A program made the translations under genes and the position numbers. Positions 1 to 8,971 of a DNA stretch of 64,000 bases are shown here, piece after piece. This DNA comes from an uncultured Bacteroidota bacterium (GTDB taxonomy: Bacteria > Bacteroidota > Bacteroidia > Chitinophagales > Chitinophagaceae): NCBI GenBank assembly GCA_903903635.1, contig CAIUZK010000211.1, positions 27,373-91,372 on the forward strand, in the 5' to 3' direction. Position 1 is the stretch's first letter. Every line of letters begins with the position of its first letter. The notes under the pieces are model-generated. The model did not search any database, had not been told where the DNA came from, and saw only the letters and a program-made list of their open reading frames with translations.

Positions 1-2
1 TA

Positions 3-1094
3 GAAACAAGGGAGAAAGGCAATTATCAACCATTGCAATGGGGGGCCAATATCAGGAGCGTAGCAGATGAAGATTTTGATCTGGTAGATACCGACATGGT
101 ACTGGTGGGTTGCGGAGAATGGCGCGGCGCCGGAAATGATATGCCATACAGCAACAGCGCAGATATTATCCGGGAAGAATTATACAAACTATATCATTGG
201 CATTCGGGTATCCGCATTGCCGATGCCGGCAATATAAGGCAGGGCGCCACTCTTGGCGACACACGGGCCGCATTGCTGACCGTGTTGCAGGAAATTCACA
301 GTGCAGGAAAAATTGCCGTAATTATCGGAGGTTCGCACGACCTTACATTGCAACAGTATGAGGTCTTTAAAAAAGCAGCCCAACTTACCGTGGGCACAGT
401 TGCTGACATGCTCATTGATCTTGACGAGGCAGAAGAAATAACCGCAGGCAGTTTCCTTATGGATATGCTCACCGGTACGCCTAATTTCATGAGTCACTAC
501 AGCCATATTGCTTTTCAGAGCTATTATGCACACCCGCGCATGCTGGAAACACTTGATAAACTTCGTTTTGATTTTTACAGGTTGGGTAAAGTGCGCGAGT
601 CGGTGGAAGACATGGAGCCTGTGCTCAGGATAAGTAATTTTTTCAGCTTCGATATTTCAGCAGTGCGGTATTGCGATGCGCCATCAAATATAAAAGGTTC
701 GCCAAACGGACTTACAGGCGAGGAAAGCTGTATGCTGACCCGTTATGCAGGCATGAGCGACAAATTATCTTCATTCGGCATTTTCGGATATGACCACAGA
801 GATGATCAGCACAACATGACCGCACGGCTCATTACACAAATGATCTGGTATTTTGTGGATGGTTACCTGGTGAGGAAAAGTGAAGCCAAGCTGACCGACC
901 GGCAGGAATTTGATATATTCAATGTTGTATTTACAGATAATGATACCGTTTTCCTGAAAAGCAAGCGTACCAACAGGTGGTGGATGAAATTGCCTGACGG
1001 AACCTTTGTGCCCTGCTCTTACAACGACTACCTGATAGCCAGCAATGACGAGATACCTGAGCGGTGGCTGCGCGAGCAGGAAAGGCTGATGTGA
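3..1094 (+). CDS. Formimidoylglutamase-like ureohydrolase family protein (5' end outside window)
   Basis: The reading frame is open to the left edge of the window, so the N-terminus is missing; a TTG at 33 is only an internal candidate start. The protein resembles the arginase/agmatinase/formimidoylglutamase fold as found in Bacteroidota. The GGSHD motif (about nt 328-342) matches the first manganese-binding motif of ureohydrolases. The second motif, canonically DxHxD, reads DLDEAEE (about nt 418-438). The third, canonically DxDxxDP, reads DISAVRYCDAP (about nt 652-684). So several canonical metal ligands are replaced. If active it would release formamide from N-formimidoylglutamate in histidine breakdown, but no other hut gene is visible here. 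The family call is good; the activity is uncertain. Confidence 0.75.
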   Translation, partial: ETREKGNYQPLQWGANIRSVADEDFDLVDTDMVLVGCGEWRGAGNDMPYSNSADIIREELYKLYHWHSGIRIADAGNIRQGATLGDTRAALLTVLQEIHSAGKIAVIIGGSHDLTLQQYEVFKKAAQLTVGTVADMLIDLDEAEEITAGSFLMDMLTGTPNFMSHYSHIAFQSYYAHPRMLETLDKLRFDFYRLGKVRESVEDMEPVLRISNFFSFDISAVRYCDAPSNIKGSPNGLTGEESCMLTRYAGMSDKLSSFGIFGYDHRDDQHNMTARLITQMIWYFVDGYLVRKSEAKLTDRQEFDIFNVVFTDNDTVFLKSKRTNRWWMKLPDGTFVPCSYNDYLIASNDEIPERWLREQERLM

Positions 1095-1174
1095 TGCAGC
1101 ATCGGGAAAGTATGGTTAGGGTAATTTAACAAGCAGTAACAGATGGCAGCGTGAGATTGGCTTTTAAAAATACA

Positions 1175-1182
1175 TACCTTTG
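1175..1182 (+). promoter_or_regulatory. Putative -7 promoter box for hflX
   Basis: TACCTTTG matches the Bacteroidota -7 consensus TAnnTTTG exactly. It lies 64 nt before the hflX start, with a TTGG about 14 nt upstream as a weak -33 element. Read from sequence only. Confidence 0.5.
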
Positions 1183-1246
1183 TTTAGTACACAGGTGCAG
1201 ACGTACATTTTTGCTTTTCACCTTATTTAACTTTTGACTTCCTCCA

Positions 1247-2434
1247 GTGCTCGATAAAAATAAGAAAATACAAAACGAAGAAAAGGCTGTGCTCGTAGGC
1301 CTCATCTACAAAGAGCAAACCGAAACCCAGGTAAATGAATACCTTTTAGAACTGGCATTCCTGGCCGAAACCGCTGGCGCGGTGACGGTAAAAACCTTTA
1401 TCCAGAAACTACCTAAACCAGATAGCAAAACTTTTGTAGGCAAGGGTAAGTTGCAGGAAATAAAAGAGTTTGTAGCCGCTAAAGGTGTGAGCCTCGTTAT
1501 ATTCGATGATGAACTGACCGGTTCTCAGATAGGAAACATTACCGATGAACTAGGTGTAAAAACCATAGACCGAAGCGACCTTATACTCGATATTTTTGCC
1601 AGCCGGGCCAAGACAGCCCAGGCCAAGGTACAGGTGGAACTGGCGCAATACCAATACCTGCTTCCACGCCTTAAGGGCATGTGGAAACACCTGGAACGCC
1701 AGGGTGGCGGTATAGGAAGCCGTGGTCCCGGTGAAACAGAAATTGAGACCGACCGCCGTATAGTAAAAGACAAAATTTCGCTGCTGCGCAAACGTCTTGA
1801 GGAAATAGACAAACAAGCTATTACACAGCGTAAAGAACGAGGCGTTTACATTCGTGTGGCCCTTGTGGGTTATACCAATGTGGGTAAAAGCACGCTGATG
1901 AACGTTCTCAGTAAGGCTGAAGTTTTTGCAGAAAATAAACTCTTTGCCACACTCGATACCACAACCCGTAAAGTAGTGTATGAGCAAACTCCCTTTTTAC
2001 TCAGCGATACAGTAGGGTTCATTCGTAAACTGCCCCATCATCTTGTTGAGAGTTTTAAAAGCACACTGGACGAAGTAAGGGAAGCAGATTGCCTGCTGCA
2101 TGTGGTAGATATCTCGCACCCCGGATATGAAGACCAGATGGGCATTGTAAATAAAACACTGCAGGAAATAGGCGCATTCGACAAACCCATGCTTACCATC
2201 TTTAACAAGATGGACCTTTATGAGCAAACGGTATTTGATCCGTGGCTGGATGAAGAGGTAAAAAAAGACCTGCTCACACAACTAGAAACACGCTGGCAGC
2301 AGATTACGCACCACAGTGCCATTTTTGTTTCGGCTACCGAAAGGCGCAATCTGGACGGACTACGGAATACCATTCTGAACAGAGTAAAAAAGCTATATGA
2401 AGAACGTTATCCTTACCTCACAAAGTTCTATTGA
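1247..2434 (+). CDS. hflX: GTPase HflX
   Basis: Ribosome-associated GTPase of the Obg-HflX superfamily, known to bind the 50S subunit and split stalled or hibernating ribosomes. The 395 residues are in the normal range. The N-terminal HflX domain comes first, with the family motif GPGETEIETDRR (about residues 164-175). It is followed by a G domain with a Walker A/G1 motif GYTNVGKST, DTVGFI as G3 and NKMD as G4. The start used is GTG at 1247, because no ATG lies in frame nearby; the next in-frame residues LDKNKK fit a normal N-terminus. It is transcribed alone, downstream of a recognisable -7 box. Confidence 0.95.
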   Translation: MLDKNKKIQNEEKAVLVGLIYKEQTETQVNEYLLELAFLAETAGAVTVKTFIQKLPKPDSKTFVGKGKLQEIKEFVAAKGVSLVIFDDELTGSQIGNITDELGVKTIDRSDLILDIFASRAKTAQAKVQVELAQYQYLLPRLKGMWKHLERQGGGIGSRGPGETEIETDRRIVKDKISLLRKRLEEIDKQAITQRKERGVYIRVALVGYTNVGKSTLMNVLSKAEVFAENKLFATLDTTTRKVVYEQTPFLLSDTVGFIRKLPHHLVESFKSTLDEVREADCLLHVVDISHPGYEDQMGIVNKTLQEIGAFDKPMLTIFNKMDLYEQTVFDPWLDEEVKKDLLTQLETRWQQITHHSAIFVSATERRNLDGLRNTILNRVKKLYEERYPYLTKFY

Positions 2435-2663
2435 GGCCGTTTATTTTAAGTGAAATTCCATACCTGTTACCTGACTTGGCACAAGCTTAAAAAAAAGACA
2501 CTCACATATTTAAATTTATTTTTATCTAACAATTAAATATTTGGCAGAAACAGCAAAAAAGAGGCACATAGTTTTTTTTGCTATCTCACAAATCACTTTT
2601 TTAACTACTTTTCATTAGCTAAGGCAATTCAGCACAGCAATTCAGCGCTATAAACGTACGCTT

Positions 2664-2912
2664 ATGAAACAGCAGGTCAGAGAATTATTAGTTACCGCCA
2701 AAGCCGCTAAAAACTGGCAGGGGCTCTTTAATGAAATGGTGGAAGAATTGATGGTGTTGGTAACCAAGGTCGATACCGACAAGCATGTTCTTGAAGCAGG
2801 TGAACTGCTTGATGTTTATCACAAAACAAAGGTGAAACCCGCCAGGCTCAAAAAGAAAAAAGTGAATGACTGCTGCGAAAAACCATTCGAATTCATGGTC
2901 TTCTGCAATTAG
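2664..2912 (+). CDS. Small hypothetical protein
   Basis: An 82-residue protein that I do not recognise. The N-terminal half is predicted to be helical (QQVRELLVTAKAAKNWQGL). A lysine-rich stretch (ARLKKKKV) and a Cys-Cys pair follow, and the protein ends in a hydrophobic tail. It has no signal peptide or membrane segment. The start is a clean ATG, preceded by a direct repeat of aattcagc. A 75-residue frame on the opposite strand overlaps it fully. The + frame is preferred because of its ATG and normal composition, but it could still be non-coding. Confidence 0.5.
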   Translation: MKQQVRELLVTAKAAKNWQGLFNEMVEELMVLVTKVDTDKHVLEAGELLDVYHKTKVKPARLKKKKVNDCCEKPFEFMVFCN

Positions 2913-2956
2913 CACAACCTGCTTATGTTACTTTCCTCAGTGTTATTAAATGGAGT

Positions 2957-3616
2957 TTAGTCTACTGCCCGGTTCAGGAAATCAATAAATGGTTTCATTT
3001 GTGTAAACACATCGGCTATTTTCTTGCCAAAGCCCTTACCGGTCAGGTCTGCATCAGGAATGTTGTGCATCACGGTGAAGCTTTTCAGTTTCAGGTATTC
3101 TATTGCCGGATTATCTTCTGTATAGCCTTGCGGCAGCGATTTGAGCTTATCGCCACTTATGGTTTCAAACAGCTTTTTGAACTTTTTATCATTAATGATT
3201 TTAGAAAACTCCCCGAAATTATAATCCACTTCCTGGCGCACAGCCTTGAGTATTGGTGTCTCAGGCATCCATAATCCGCCACCCACAAAACTTTTGCCAC
3301 CCGGCTCTATATGCAGATAATATCCAGCCCCCGGATATTTACGGCCACCCTTACTGAAAAAGGCGCCGAAATTAGGCTTGTAGGGCGATTTGTCTTTCGC
3401 AAACCGGACATCCCTGAATATTCTGAAAATACAATCTTTTGCTTTCTGCTCCTTAAAAACAGGTTCTGATTTTGCTAATCCCTCCAGTATGCCGGATACT
3501 GCCACTTCAAAATCCTCCTTTGCGGCAGCATAGGCATCCTTGTTTTTTTCAAACCATGGTTTGTTGTTATTCCCGGCGAGCTGCTCAAGGAATTTTACCA
3601 TTCCGGACTGTAACAT
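2957..3616 (-). CDS. DUF2461 (TIGR02453) family protein
   Basis: A 219-residue cytosolic protein of the DUF2461/TIGR02453 family, which is widespread in bacteria and has no established function. Family hallmarks are visible: the NNNKPWFEKNKDAY segment near the N-terminus, the RIFRDVRFAKDKSPYKPNFGAFF region cut by conserved basic residues (about 65-90), and the GYYLHIEPGG motif (about 98-107). Length fits the family. The gene is monocistronic, with a strong palindrome 140 nt or more upstream that belongs to the neighbouring desaturase transcript. Confidence 0.85.
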   Translation of the reverse strand: MLQSGMVKFLEQLAGNNNKPWFEKNKDAYAAAKEDFEVAVSGILEGLAKSEPVFKEQKAKDCIFRIFRDVRFAKDKSPYKPNFGAFFSKGGRKYPGAGYYLHIEPGGKSFVGGGLWMPETPILKAVRQEVDYNFGEFSKIINDKKFKKLFETISGDKLKSLPQGYTEDNPAIEYLKLKSFTVMHNIPDADLTGKGFGKKIADVFTQMKPFIDFLNRAVD

Positions 3617-3758
3617 AGCTTCAGTGTTCTGTTTTTCAGTTAAAGGCTAAAAATAAAACTTTTGGCGTACAAAAATTGAATCTGTGGCAAATCTATATAA
3701 CTATTAGTATTTTGAGTAGCTTTAAAGTGGTTAATAAAATCTCACTTATGATTTAGCA

Positions 3759-3801
3759 GCGGTTAGAGTTCATTTTATAGAACGAAATGAACTCTAACCG
3801 C
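3759..3801. terminator. Strong perfect hairpin downstream of the desaturase gene
   Basis: A 17-bp perfect inverted repeat (3759-3775 and 3785-3801) with a 9-nt loop. It begins about 40 nt after the stop codon of the minus-strand desaturase gene. No U tract follows on either strand, so it is an atypical intrinsic terminator or an mRNA 3'-end stabiliser. It could also be a protein-binding palindrome. Confidence 0.5.
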
Positions 3802-3841
3802 AGATTTAAATACAATAGAAAATAATACAGGAAACTATGCT

Positions 3842-4870
3842 TTAAGCCAAAGCCGGCGGGATATTCCCCATCTCATCAAAACCTATCATCCGGTTCTGGT
3901 CGGCATCCCATACCTTAAGTTTAAGGCAGGCCATAATGTCTTTTGGTTTCAGTGTGGTTACCTTGGCTTGTTGCAGTTCGGGGACAGCGACCATGGCTTC
4001 GGGCAAGCGGTAAAACGGGATTTTCGAGTTAAGATGGTGCACATGATGAAAGCCAATGTTGGCGGTTACCCACTGCATAAACCAATTCAACTTCATATAG
4101 CTCGATGATTCCAGCGCCGCATTGGTATAACTCCATTCGGCATTCTTGCGGAACACGACACCGGGAAAATTATGCTGCGCGTAAAACAGGTAAGCACCCA
4201 ACATCTGCGATAGAAAGAATGGCAAGAAGAAAGTGAGGAAGAAAGTGGCAAAATGAAACTGATACCAGATAAACCCACCTATAGAAAAATGCAGGATCAA
4301 CACAACCAATGAATCCCAATGCCTGCGTGGACTGCTCAGAAATGAGGAGATACACATGCCAAACATGAACGTGGTAAAATAAGCGAAAAACATATTTACA
4401 GGGCTTCTTACTGCCAGGTAAACCATACGCTCATTTTTGGTAGCCTCCATAAATTTCTGCCGGGTCATAATAGGAAATGAACCGATACTGGCGCTGAATA
4501 ATTTGGCATTGTGGTTGTGGTGATGGTCGTGCGAACGCTTCCAGATATTAGGAGGCGTTATCATATATATACCGAATAAAGTGAAAATAATATTTGCCAG
4601 CCACGATTTGCGCAGTATGGTATGGTGCTGGTAATCGTGGAAAATAATAAAGAAACGCGCCAGCATTCCTGCAGTAGCAATACTGCAAATAATTTGCCCA
4701 ATCAGATTAGTATAATGAAAGTTAGCCTTGTCTTTATAACCCAGATAAAGCCCCCCAGCAATAGATCCGGCAAGCAAAAAAAACGAAGTAAGTGTATGCC
4801 ACCAACTCTTCCACCTTATTTCTTTAGCAAAAGGCTTGGTAGCCAGAATCAGTTCTTTTCCTGTAAGCAT
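3842..4870 (-). CDS. Fatty acid desaturase
   Basis: Membrane-bound di-iron desaturase that would introduce double bonds into lipid acyl chains. The three histidine boxes of the family are present: HDYQHH (about residue 80), HDHHHNHN (about 114-121) and HHVHH (about 274-278), with an extra HN in YAQHNF. Several hydrophobic segments flank them. An upstream in-frame TTG at 4876 would give two more residues, but that codon lies inside the -7 promoter box, so ATG at 4870 is preferred (342 residues). Substrate specificity cannot be read from sequence. Confidence 0.88.
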   Translation of the reverse strand: MLTGKELILATKPFAKEIRWKSWWHTLTSFFLLAGSIAGGLYLGYKDKANFHYTNLIGQIICSIATAGMLARFFIIFHDYQHHTILRKSWLANIIFTLFGIYMITPPNIWKRSHDHHHNHNAKLFSASIGSFPIMTRQKFMEATKNERMVYLAVRSPVNMFFAYFTTFMFGMCISSFLSSPRRHWDSLVVLILHFSIGGFIWYQFHFATFFLTFFLPFFLSQMLGAYLFYAQHNFPGVVFRKNAEWSYTNAALESSSYMKLNWFMQWVTANIGFHHVHHLNSKIPFYRLPEAMVAVPELQQAKVTTLKPKDIMACLKLKVWDADQNRMIGFDEMGNIPPALA

Positions 4871-4873
4871 ACG

Positions 4874-4881
4874 CAAATTTA
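4874..4881 (-). promoter_or_regulatory. -7 promoter box abutting the desaturase start
   Basis: TAAATTTG on the minus strand, exact to the TAnnTTTG consensus, followed by CGT and then the ATG. A transcript starting at the normal distance from this box would have almost no leader. Confidence 0.6.
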
Positions 4882-4992
4882 AGGAACATTCAGAAATAAT
4901 AAAAACAAGAAGATCATTATATCTGTTAATTGGCTGACTATTAATTTATTGGCTGATAGAAACTAGTTATCAATACATGAAAATAAAATAAA

Positions 4993-5790
4993 CTACCAGT
5001 CTCTTTTTTGGAGCATTGTACGCCCTGCAAGGTAATAAACCAGGCACCAGATCATAGTGCCTAATACGTAGGTGGACATGGACAAAGTGGACTCTACAGG
5101 CAGCAGAGATTTGGCCATAGTAGCCCATGGCAGCGGCAGCAGCTCATCGCTTGACTGCAGCGGCAGAAGGTTACCGTATGGTTTTACCGTAAACCGGTTG
5201 ATGATTCCGTAGCACAGATGCTCCAGAAATAATGAATACATGAGAAATAATCCAATTGCCAGTCCGCTCTTCCTGATCCAGATGGCCAGAAAAAGGCCAA
5301 AGCCAAGGTAATTGAGCGAGAGAATAAAAAAATAGCCTACTTTATAGATATCTGTCATCGCCCCATTCAATGAGCCGGAATTAGCCCACCCAAACAACAA
5401 ACCCAGCACAAACAGATATATGGTAGCAAGTGCGCTCATGGCCACAACCAGCATTACCTTACCATGAAAAAACTGAAGACGGCTCCAGCCATCAATCACA
5501 TTCTGCCGGTTTGTGCGAAAAGTAAATTCATTGGTATTAATAATGATCATCAGAAAGGACAGGAACATTATAAAATAGCTTGCCCAGAAACCCAGATGCC
5601 CCCAAACCTCCGGAAAAGTGTATGCCGAAGTAAGAAAATTAACGCCCTTCTTCCCTCCCCCGAATTTCAGTAAACCTGCCGAGAATCCGTAATTCCAAAG
5701 CGGCAACACGATCATAAACAGGCCCATAAGTACCCAGAATGTCCTGTATTGCTTCAATTTCAGCCATTCAATCCTAAGTAATTCAATCAT
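4993..5790 (-). CDS. ABC transporter permease subunit (ABC-2 type)
   Basis: A 265-residue integral membrane protein with about six hydrophobic segments, resembling ABC-2 permeases of the gldF/nosY-like kind. An early segment reads FWVLMGLFMIVLPLWNYGF and a late one is around TYVLGTMIWCLVYYLAG. It lies 6 nt downstream of the ATPase gene on the same strand, so the two form an exporter operon. The cargo is unknown; families of this type move lipids, antibiotics or surface components. Confidence 0.82.
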   Translation of the reverse strand: MIELLRIEWLKLKQYRTFWVLMGLFMIVLPLWNYGFSAGLLKFGGGKKGVNFLTSAYTFPEVWGHLGFWASYFIMFLSFLMIIINTNEFTFRTNRQNVIDGWSRLQFFHGKVMLVVAMSALATIYLFVLGLLFGWANSGSLNGAMTDIYKVGYFFILSLNYLGFGLFLAIWIRKSGLAIGLFLMYSLFLEHLCYGIINRFTVKPYGNLLPLQSSDELLPLPWATMAKSLLPVESTLSMSTYVLGTMIWCLVYYLAGRTMLQKRDW

Positions 5791-5796
5791 CGCAAA

Positions 5797-6684
5797 TTAT
5801 TTTGTCAGCTCAATGAATTTTGATTCCAGACTTTGCTTTTTCAGCACCAGATGAGACAATACAATTCCTTTATTAAAGCAATAAGAATTTACATCCTCCG
5901 GCCTTATATAAGCCTCACACAACACACCGACAGTGTTATCGGCTAACCTGATTTTCTTTACTCCCGGCATCTCTTCCAATACTGCTTTCAGCGCTTCCAT
6001 ATCAGCAGCCCTGACCTCTATGTGATCCTCATTGCTCAATACCACATCCACCGGCCCTTGCACCAACAGGTTGCCTTTTTTAAGAATGGCCACATGTGTG
6101 CAGACTTTTTCCACCTCATCGAGCAGGTGGCTGGCTATAATTATTGTGTAACCCTCTTTATTCAGCTTTTTTATCAGTTCCCTGATCTCTGCTATACCGG
6201 CAGGATCAAGTCCGTTTGTAGGCTCATCCAGTACCAGCACTTTGGGCTTACCCAGCAGGGCCGCCCCGATAGCCAGGCGCTGTTTCATACCCAATGAATA
6301 GGTCAGGAACTTACTGTCCCGCCGTTCAAACAGCCCTACCTGCTTCAGTACCGCAATCCGGTCATCAAGGCCTTTTCCCCTGATACCGGCTGTAATTTCC
6401 AGATTATCGTAGGCCGACAGGTAATGATAAAAATTGGGTGTTTCGAGCAGTGAACCAATCTGCTTTCTTGCATCTTCAGGCCGCATACCACCAAACCATT
6501 GGTAGGTACCGCCTGAGGCAAGGAGTACATCAAGCACAATGCCCAGCAAGGTGGTCTTACCACTGCCATTAGGCCCCAGTATGCCATATACACTTCCCTC
6601 CGGCACATCAAACGACACATCCTTCAGCGCCTGAATAAATCCATATTTTTTTGAAATGCCCTGTATGGAGAGTATCGGTTTCAA
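5797..6684 (-). CDS. ABC transporter ATP-binding protein
   Basis: A 295-residue nucleotide-binding subunit. Walker A is GPNGSGKTT (about residues 38-46), the signature is YSLGMKQRLAIG (about 129-140), Walker B is VLVLDEPTNGLDP, and the switch histidine is in IIASHLLDEVE. A C-terminal extension of about 80 residues follows, as in CcmA/NatA-type subunits. The start codon read here is TTG; no ATG is available upstream before the promoter. It pairs with the permease gene immediately downstream. Confidence 0.9.
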   Translation of the reverse strand: MKPILSIQGISKKYGFIQALKDVSFDVPEGSVYGILGPNGSGKTTLLGIVLDVLLASGGTYQWFGGMRPEDARKQIGSLLETPNFYHYLSAYDNLEITAGIRGKGLDDRIAVLKQVGLFERRDSKFLTYSLGMKQRLAIGAALLGKPKVLVLDEPTNGLDPAGIAEIRELIKKLNKEGYTIIIASHLLDEVEKVCTHVAILKKGNLLVQGPVDVVLSNEDHIEVRAADMEALKAVLEEMPGVKKIRLADNTVGVLCEAYIRPEDVNSYCFNKGIVLSHLVLKKQSLESKFIELTK

Positions 6685-6730
6685 CTGATATTTATTTTCA
6701 TTAAAAGTAATACAATCTATTTGTAAATTA

Positions 6731-6738
6731 CAAACATA
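6731..6738 (-). promoter_or_regulatory. Putative -7 box of the ABC exporter operon
   Basis: TATGTTTG on the minus strand fits TAnnTTTG. It is about 46 nt before the ATPase start codon. Confidence 0.45.
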
Positions 6739-6827
6739 CCCGATAGTTTTTCCGCCATGTGTTTTCTTATAGTAGAATGATATGAATGTAGCTCCAGATA
6801 CAGGTTTGCCAATTTTGCTTCATTCAA

Positions 6828-7649
6828 CTAATGCACATACAGATCCTTTTGCAAAGGGCCACCGGGGTTAACGGCATAATGAGCAAGATCTGTAATCCCT
6901 GCATCCCTGAGCACATCTTCATCCAGGAAAAGATTACCTGTACATTCGGTAGCCGGTTTCTGAAGGATGTAGAAAGCGCAGTCGGCCAGTATCTCTGGTT
7001 TCCTGCTCATATTCATCAGCATTTCGCCACCAATAATATTTTTTACAGCCGAGGTAGCAATGGTTGTGACAGGCCACATTGAGTTTGCGGCCACATTGTA
7101 TTTTTTGAACTCTTTCGCCCACCCTATGGTCATCATGCTCATATTGAACTTGCTGATGGTATAAGCCACATAAGGCGCGAACCATTTAGGGTCCATATCG
7201 AGCGGAGGAGATAAAGTAAGGATATGCGGATTGGCCGACTTTCGCAGAAACGGCAGGCAATGCCGGGTGATCAGGTAAGTGCCCCGTACATTGATATCGT
7301 GAATCAGGTCGAAACGTTTGGTTTCGGTCTGTTCGGTATTGGTAAGACTTATGGCCGAGGCGTTATTGATGAGTATATCTATTCCCCCGAATACAGTATT
7401 GGCCTGTTGCACAGCAGCAATGATCTGTTCTTCATCCCTGATATCGCACTGCAGCGCCAGTCCCCTGCCTCCGGCTGCATTTATCTTTTCTACTGCCGAA
7501 TATATAGTACCTCCCAGCCTCGCATCCTCATGCACCGACTTGGCTACTACAACAATATTCGCACCCTCCCTTGCCAGGCGTAAGGCTATAGCCTCACCAA
7601 TGCCCCTGCTGGCTCCGGTAATAAAAACAGTTTTGCCTGTGAACACCAT
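6828..7649 (-). CDS. SDR family NAD(P)-dependent oxidoreductase (HSDL2-like)
   Basis: Short-chain dehydrogenase of 273 residues. The cofactor motif TGASRGIG (about residues 11-18), NNAS, a serine in LTLSPP and the active-site YVAYTISK (Tyr-x-x-x-Lys) are all present. The long region after the active site and its sequence style resemble the SDR domain of hydroxysteroid dehydrogenase-like 2 proteins, a family without a firmly established substrate. It stands alone between a gene-poor spacer and rlmB. Confidence 0.88.
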   Translation of the reverse strand: MVFTGKTVFITGASRGIGEAIALRLAREGANIVVVAKSVHEDARLGGTIYSAVEKINAAGGRGLALQCDIRDEEQIIAAVQQANTVFGGIDILINNASAISLTNTEQTETKRFDLIHDINVRGTYLITRHCLPFLRKSANPHILTLSPPLDMDPKWFAPYVAYTISKFNMSMMTIGWAKEFKKYNVAANSMWPVTTIATSAVKNIIGGEMLMNMSRKPEILADCAFYILQKPATECTGNLFLDEDVLRDAGITDLAHYAVNPGGPLQKDLYVH

Positions 7650-7749
7650 AATTCAGTTATTAGATAAACCGAAGATAGGCATTGCCCGAAATGAAATCTA
7701 TAAATAATGGAAACATTTTTCAGGAAGCTGCAAAATATCCCGCCAGCTA

Positions 7750-8505
7750 TTACTTTCCTCCCAGTCTTTGCCTTAATGCCTCATACAGTATCATACCGGC
7801 AGCTACCGATACATTCAGCGAATCAAAGTTGGTAACCATGGGTATCCTTATCAGTTGGTCGGCACGTTTAAGTACATCTTTGCTGATACCGGTATCTTCG
7901 GCGCCCATAACTATTACCGATGGTATGGTGAGATCACTTTCAAATACAGGCACACTACCCTTCATTTGCGTACCCAGTATCTGTATGCCATTCAACCGCA
8001 ACACATCCATAGCCTGCTGCACCGATGGTGTGCGGCAAAGCAGGATTTTTCTTAACGCACCTGCCGAAGTCTTAATAGCATCTTCGGTAAGTGATGCAGC
8101 ATGCGATGTGGGCAGAATAATACCCTGGGCGCCACAACACAAGGCACTCCGGGCAATGGCCCCTACATTGCGCACATCAGTTATACCATCCAGCAGCAGG
8201 AAGAGCGGCACTTCACCTTTTTCAACCACATAGCTTATGCCCGCCTGAAGTTCGACATATTGCAGCAATGAGGTCCAGGCCACCACACCCTGGTGCTGCA
8301 CCTTGGTCATATGATCCAGTTTCTCAACCGGCACCTGGCTTATGGGAATATTAAGTTCCCGCGCCTTTTGCTTGATGCTGTTGATATCATTGCCATTGGC
8401 AGTACGCAATAAAAATAATTTCTCAATGGTCACACCCTGCTCCAGTGCTTCCAGCACCGGCTTGCGGCCCACCAATAATGGCAACGAACGTACTGGTTTC
8501 ATCAT
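7750..8505 (-). CDS. rlmB: 23S rRNA (guanosine-2'-O-)-methyltransferase RlmB
   Basis: SPOUT-class RNA methyltransferase (TrmH/SpoU family). The N-terminal RNA-binding substrate domain (PLLVGRKPVLEAL) is followed by the trefoil-knot domain. Its motif 1 is LDGITDVRNVGAIAR, motif 2 is VMGAEDTGIS and motif 3 is IPMVTNFDSLNVSVAAG. It is expected to 2'-O-methylate G2251 of 23S rRNA. The frame extends four codons further to a TTG at 8517, but the ATG pair at 8502/8505 is the more likely start (251 residues). Confidence 0.93.
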   Translation of the reverse strand: MMKPVRSLPLLVGRKPVLEALEQGVTIEKLFLLRTANGNDINSIKQKARELNIPISQVPVEKLDHMTKVQHQGVVAWTSLLQYVELQAGISYVVEKGEVPLFLLLDGITDVRNVGAIARSALCCGAQGIILPTSHAASLTEDAIKTSAGALRKILLCRTPSVQQAMDVLRLNGIQILGTQMKGSVPVFESDLTIPSVIVMGAEDTGISKDVLKRADQLIRIPMVTNFDSLNVSVAAGMILYEALRQRLGGK

Positions 8506-8546
8506 ATAGCTATTCAAAAATCATTCTAATAATTAACCACATCCCT

Positions 8547-8584
8547 CATTCTTTGTTCCTTCTTACATTCTATGTTCCTTCTTA
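8547..8584. repeat. 19-bp tandem direct repeat, two units
   Basis: Two adjacent 19-nt units (8547-8565 and 8566-8584) of the form CATTCTWTGTTCCTTCTTA differ at one base. They lie in the spacer upstream of rlmB. No function is evident. Confidence 0.7.
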
Positions 8585-8730
8585 TCCGATACTATTTTCA
8601 ATAGCGGAAGCATAATGGATTGAAAGGCAGGAATTGGCATTACTATTGATTTGAGATAAAGGTAAAACAATAACCAATTCATAATCATATTGAATTAGCA
8701 TAATTTACTCAAAAACTCATCAAAATCGAA

Positions 8731-8738
8731 TAAATTTG
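8731..8738 (+). promoter_or_regulatory. -7 promoter box of the RelE-type toxin-antitoxin operon
   Basis: TAAATTTG, an exact match to TAnnTTTG, 20 nt before the antitoxin ATG. Confidence 0.55.
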
Positions 8739-8758
8739 TAGTACCAAATACTTAAACA

Positions 8759-8971
8759 ATGAAACAACTTACGATACAGGTTCCTGATAAAAAATACCCT
8801 TTCTTTATTGAGTTGGTTGATAACCTCGGGTTTAAGAAAATAGAAACTGAGGACGAGCCAACCAAAGAACAGATATTAAAAGGTATCAGTGAAGCTGTGG
8901 AAGAAGTGAAACAAATTAAGGCCGGAAAGAAAAAAGCAGTTCTGTTAAAAGACTTTCTAAATGAGTTATAA
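8759..8971 (+). CDS. Putative antitoxin of a type II toxin-antitoxin pair
   Basis: A 70-residue acidic/helical protein with an N-terminal strand-like segment (KQLTIQVPDKKYPFF) and a C-terminal lysine-rich helix. This type is regularly found directly in front of RelE-like genes in Bacteroidota. It overlaps the start of the next gene by 11 nt (ATG of the toxin at 8961), the usual translational coupling of such pairs. The assignment rests mainly on size and context; no classical DNA-binding fold was recognised. Confidence 0.7.
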   Translation: MKQLTIQVPDKKYPFFIELVDNLGFKKIETEDEPTKEQILKGISEAVEEVKQIKAGKKKAVLLKDFLNEL

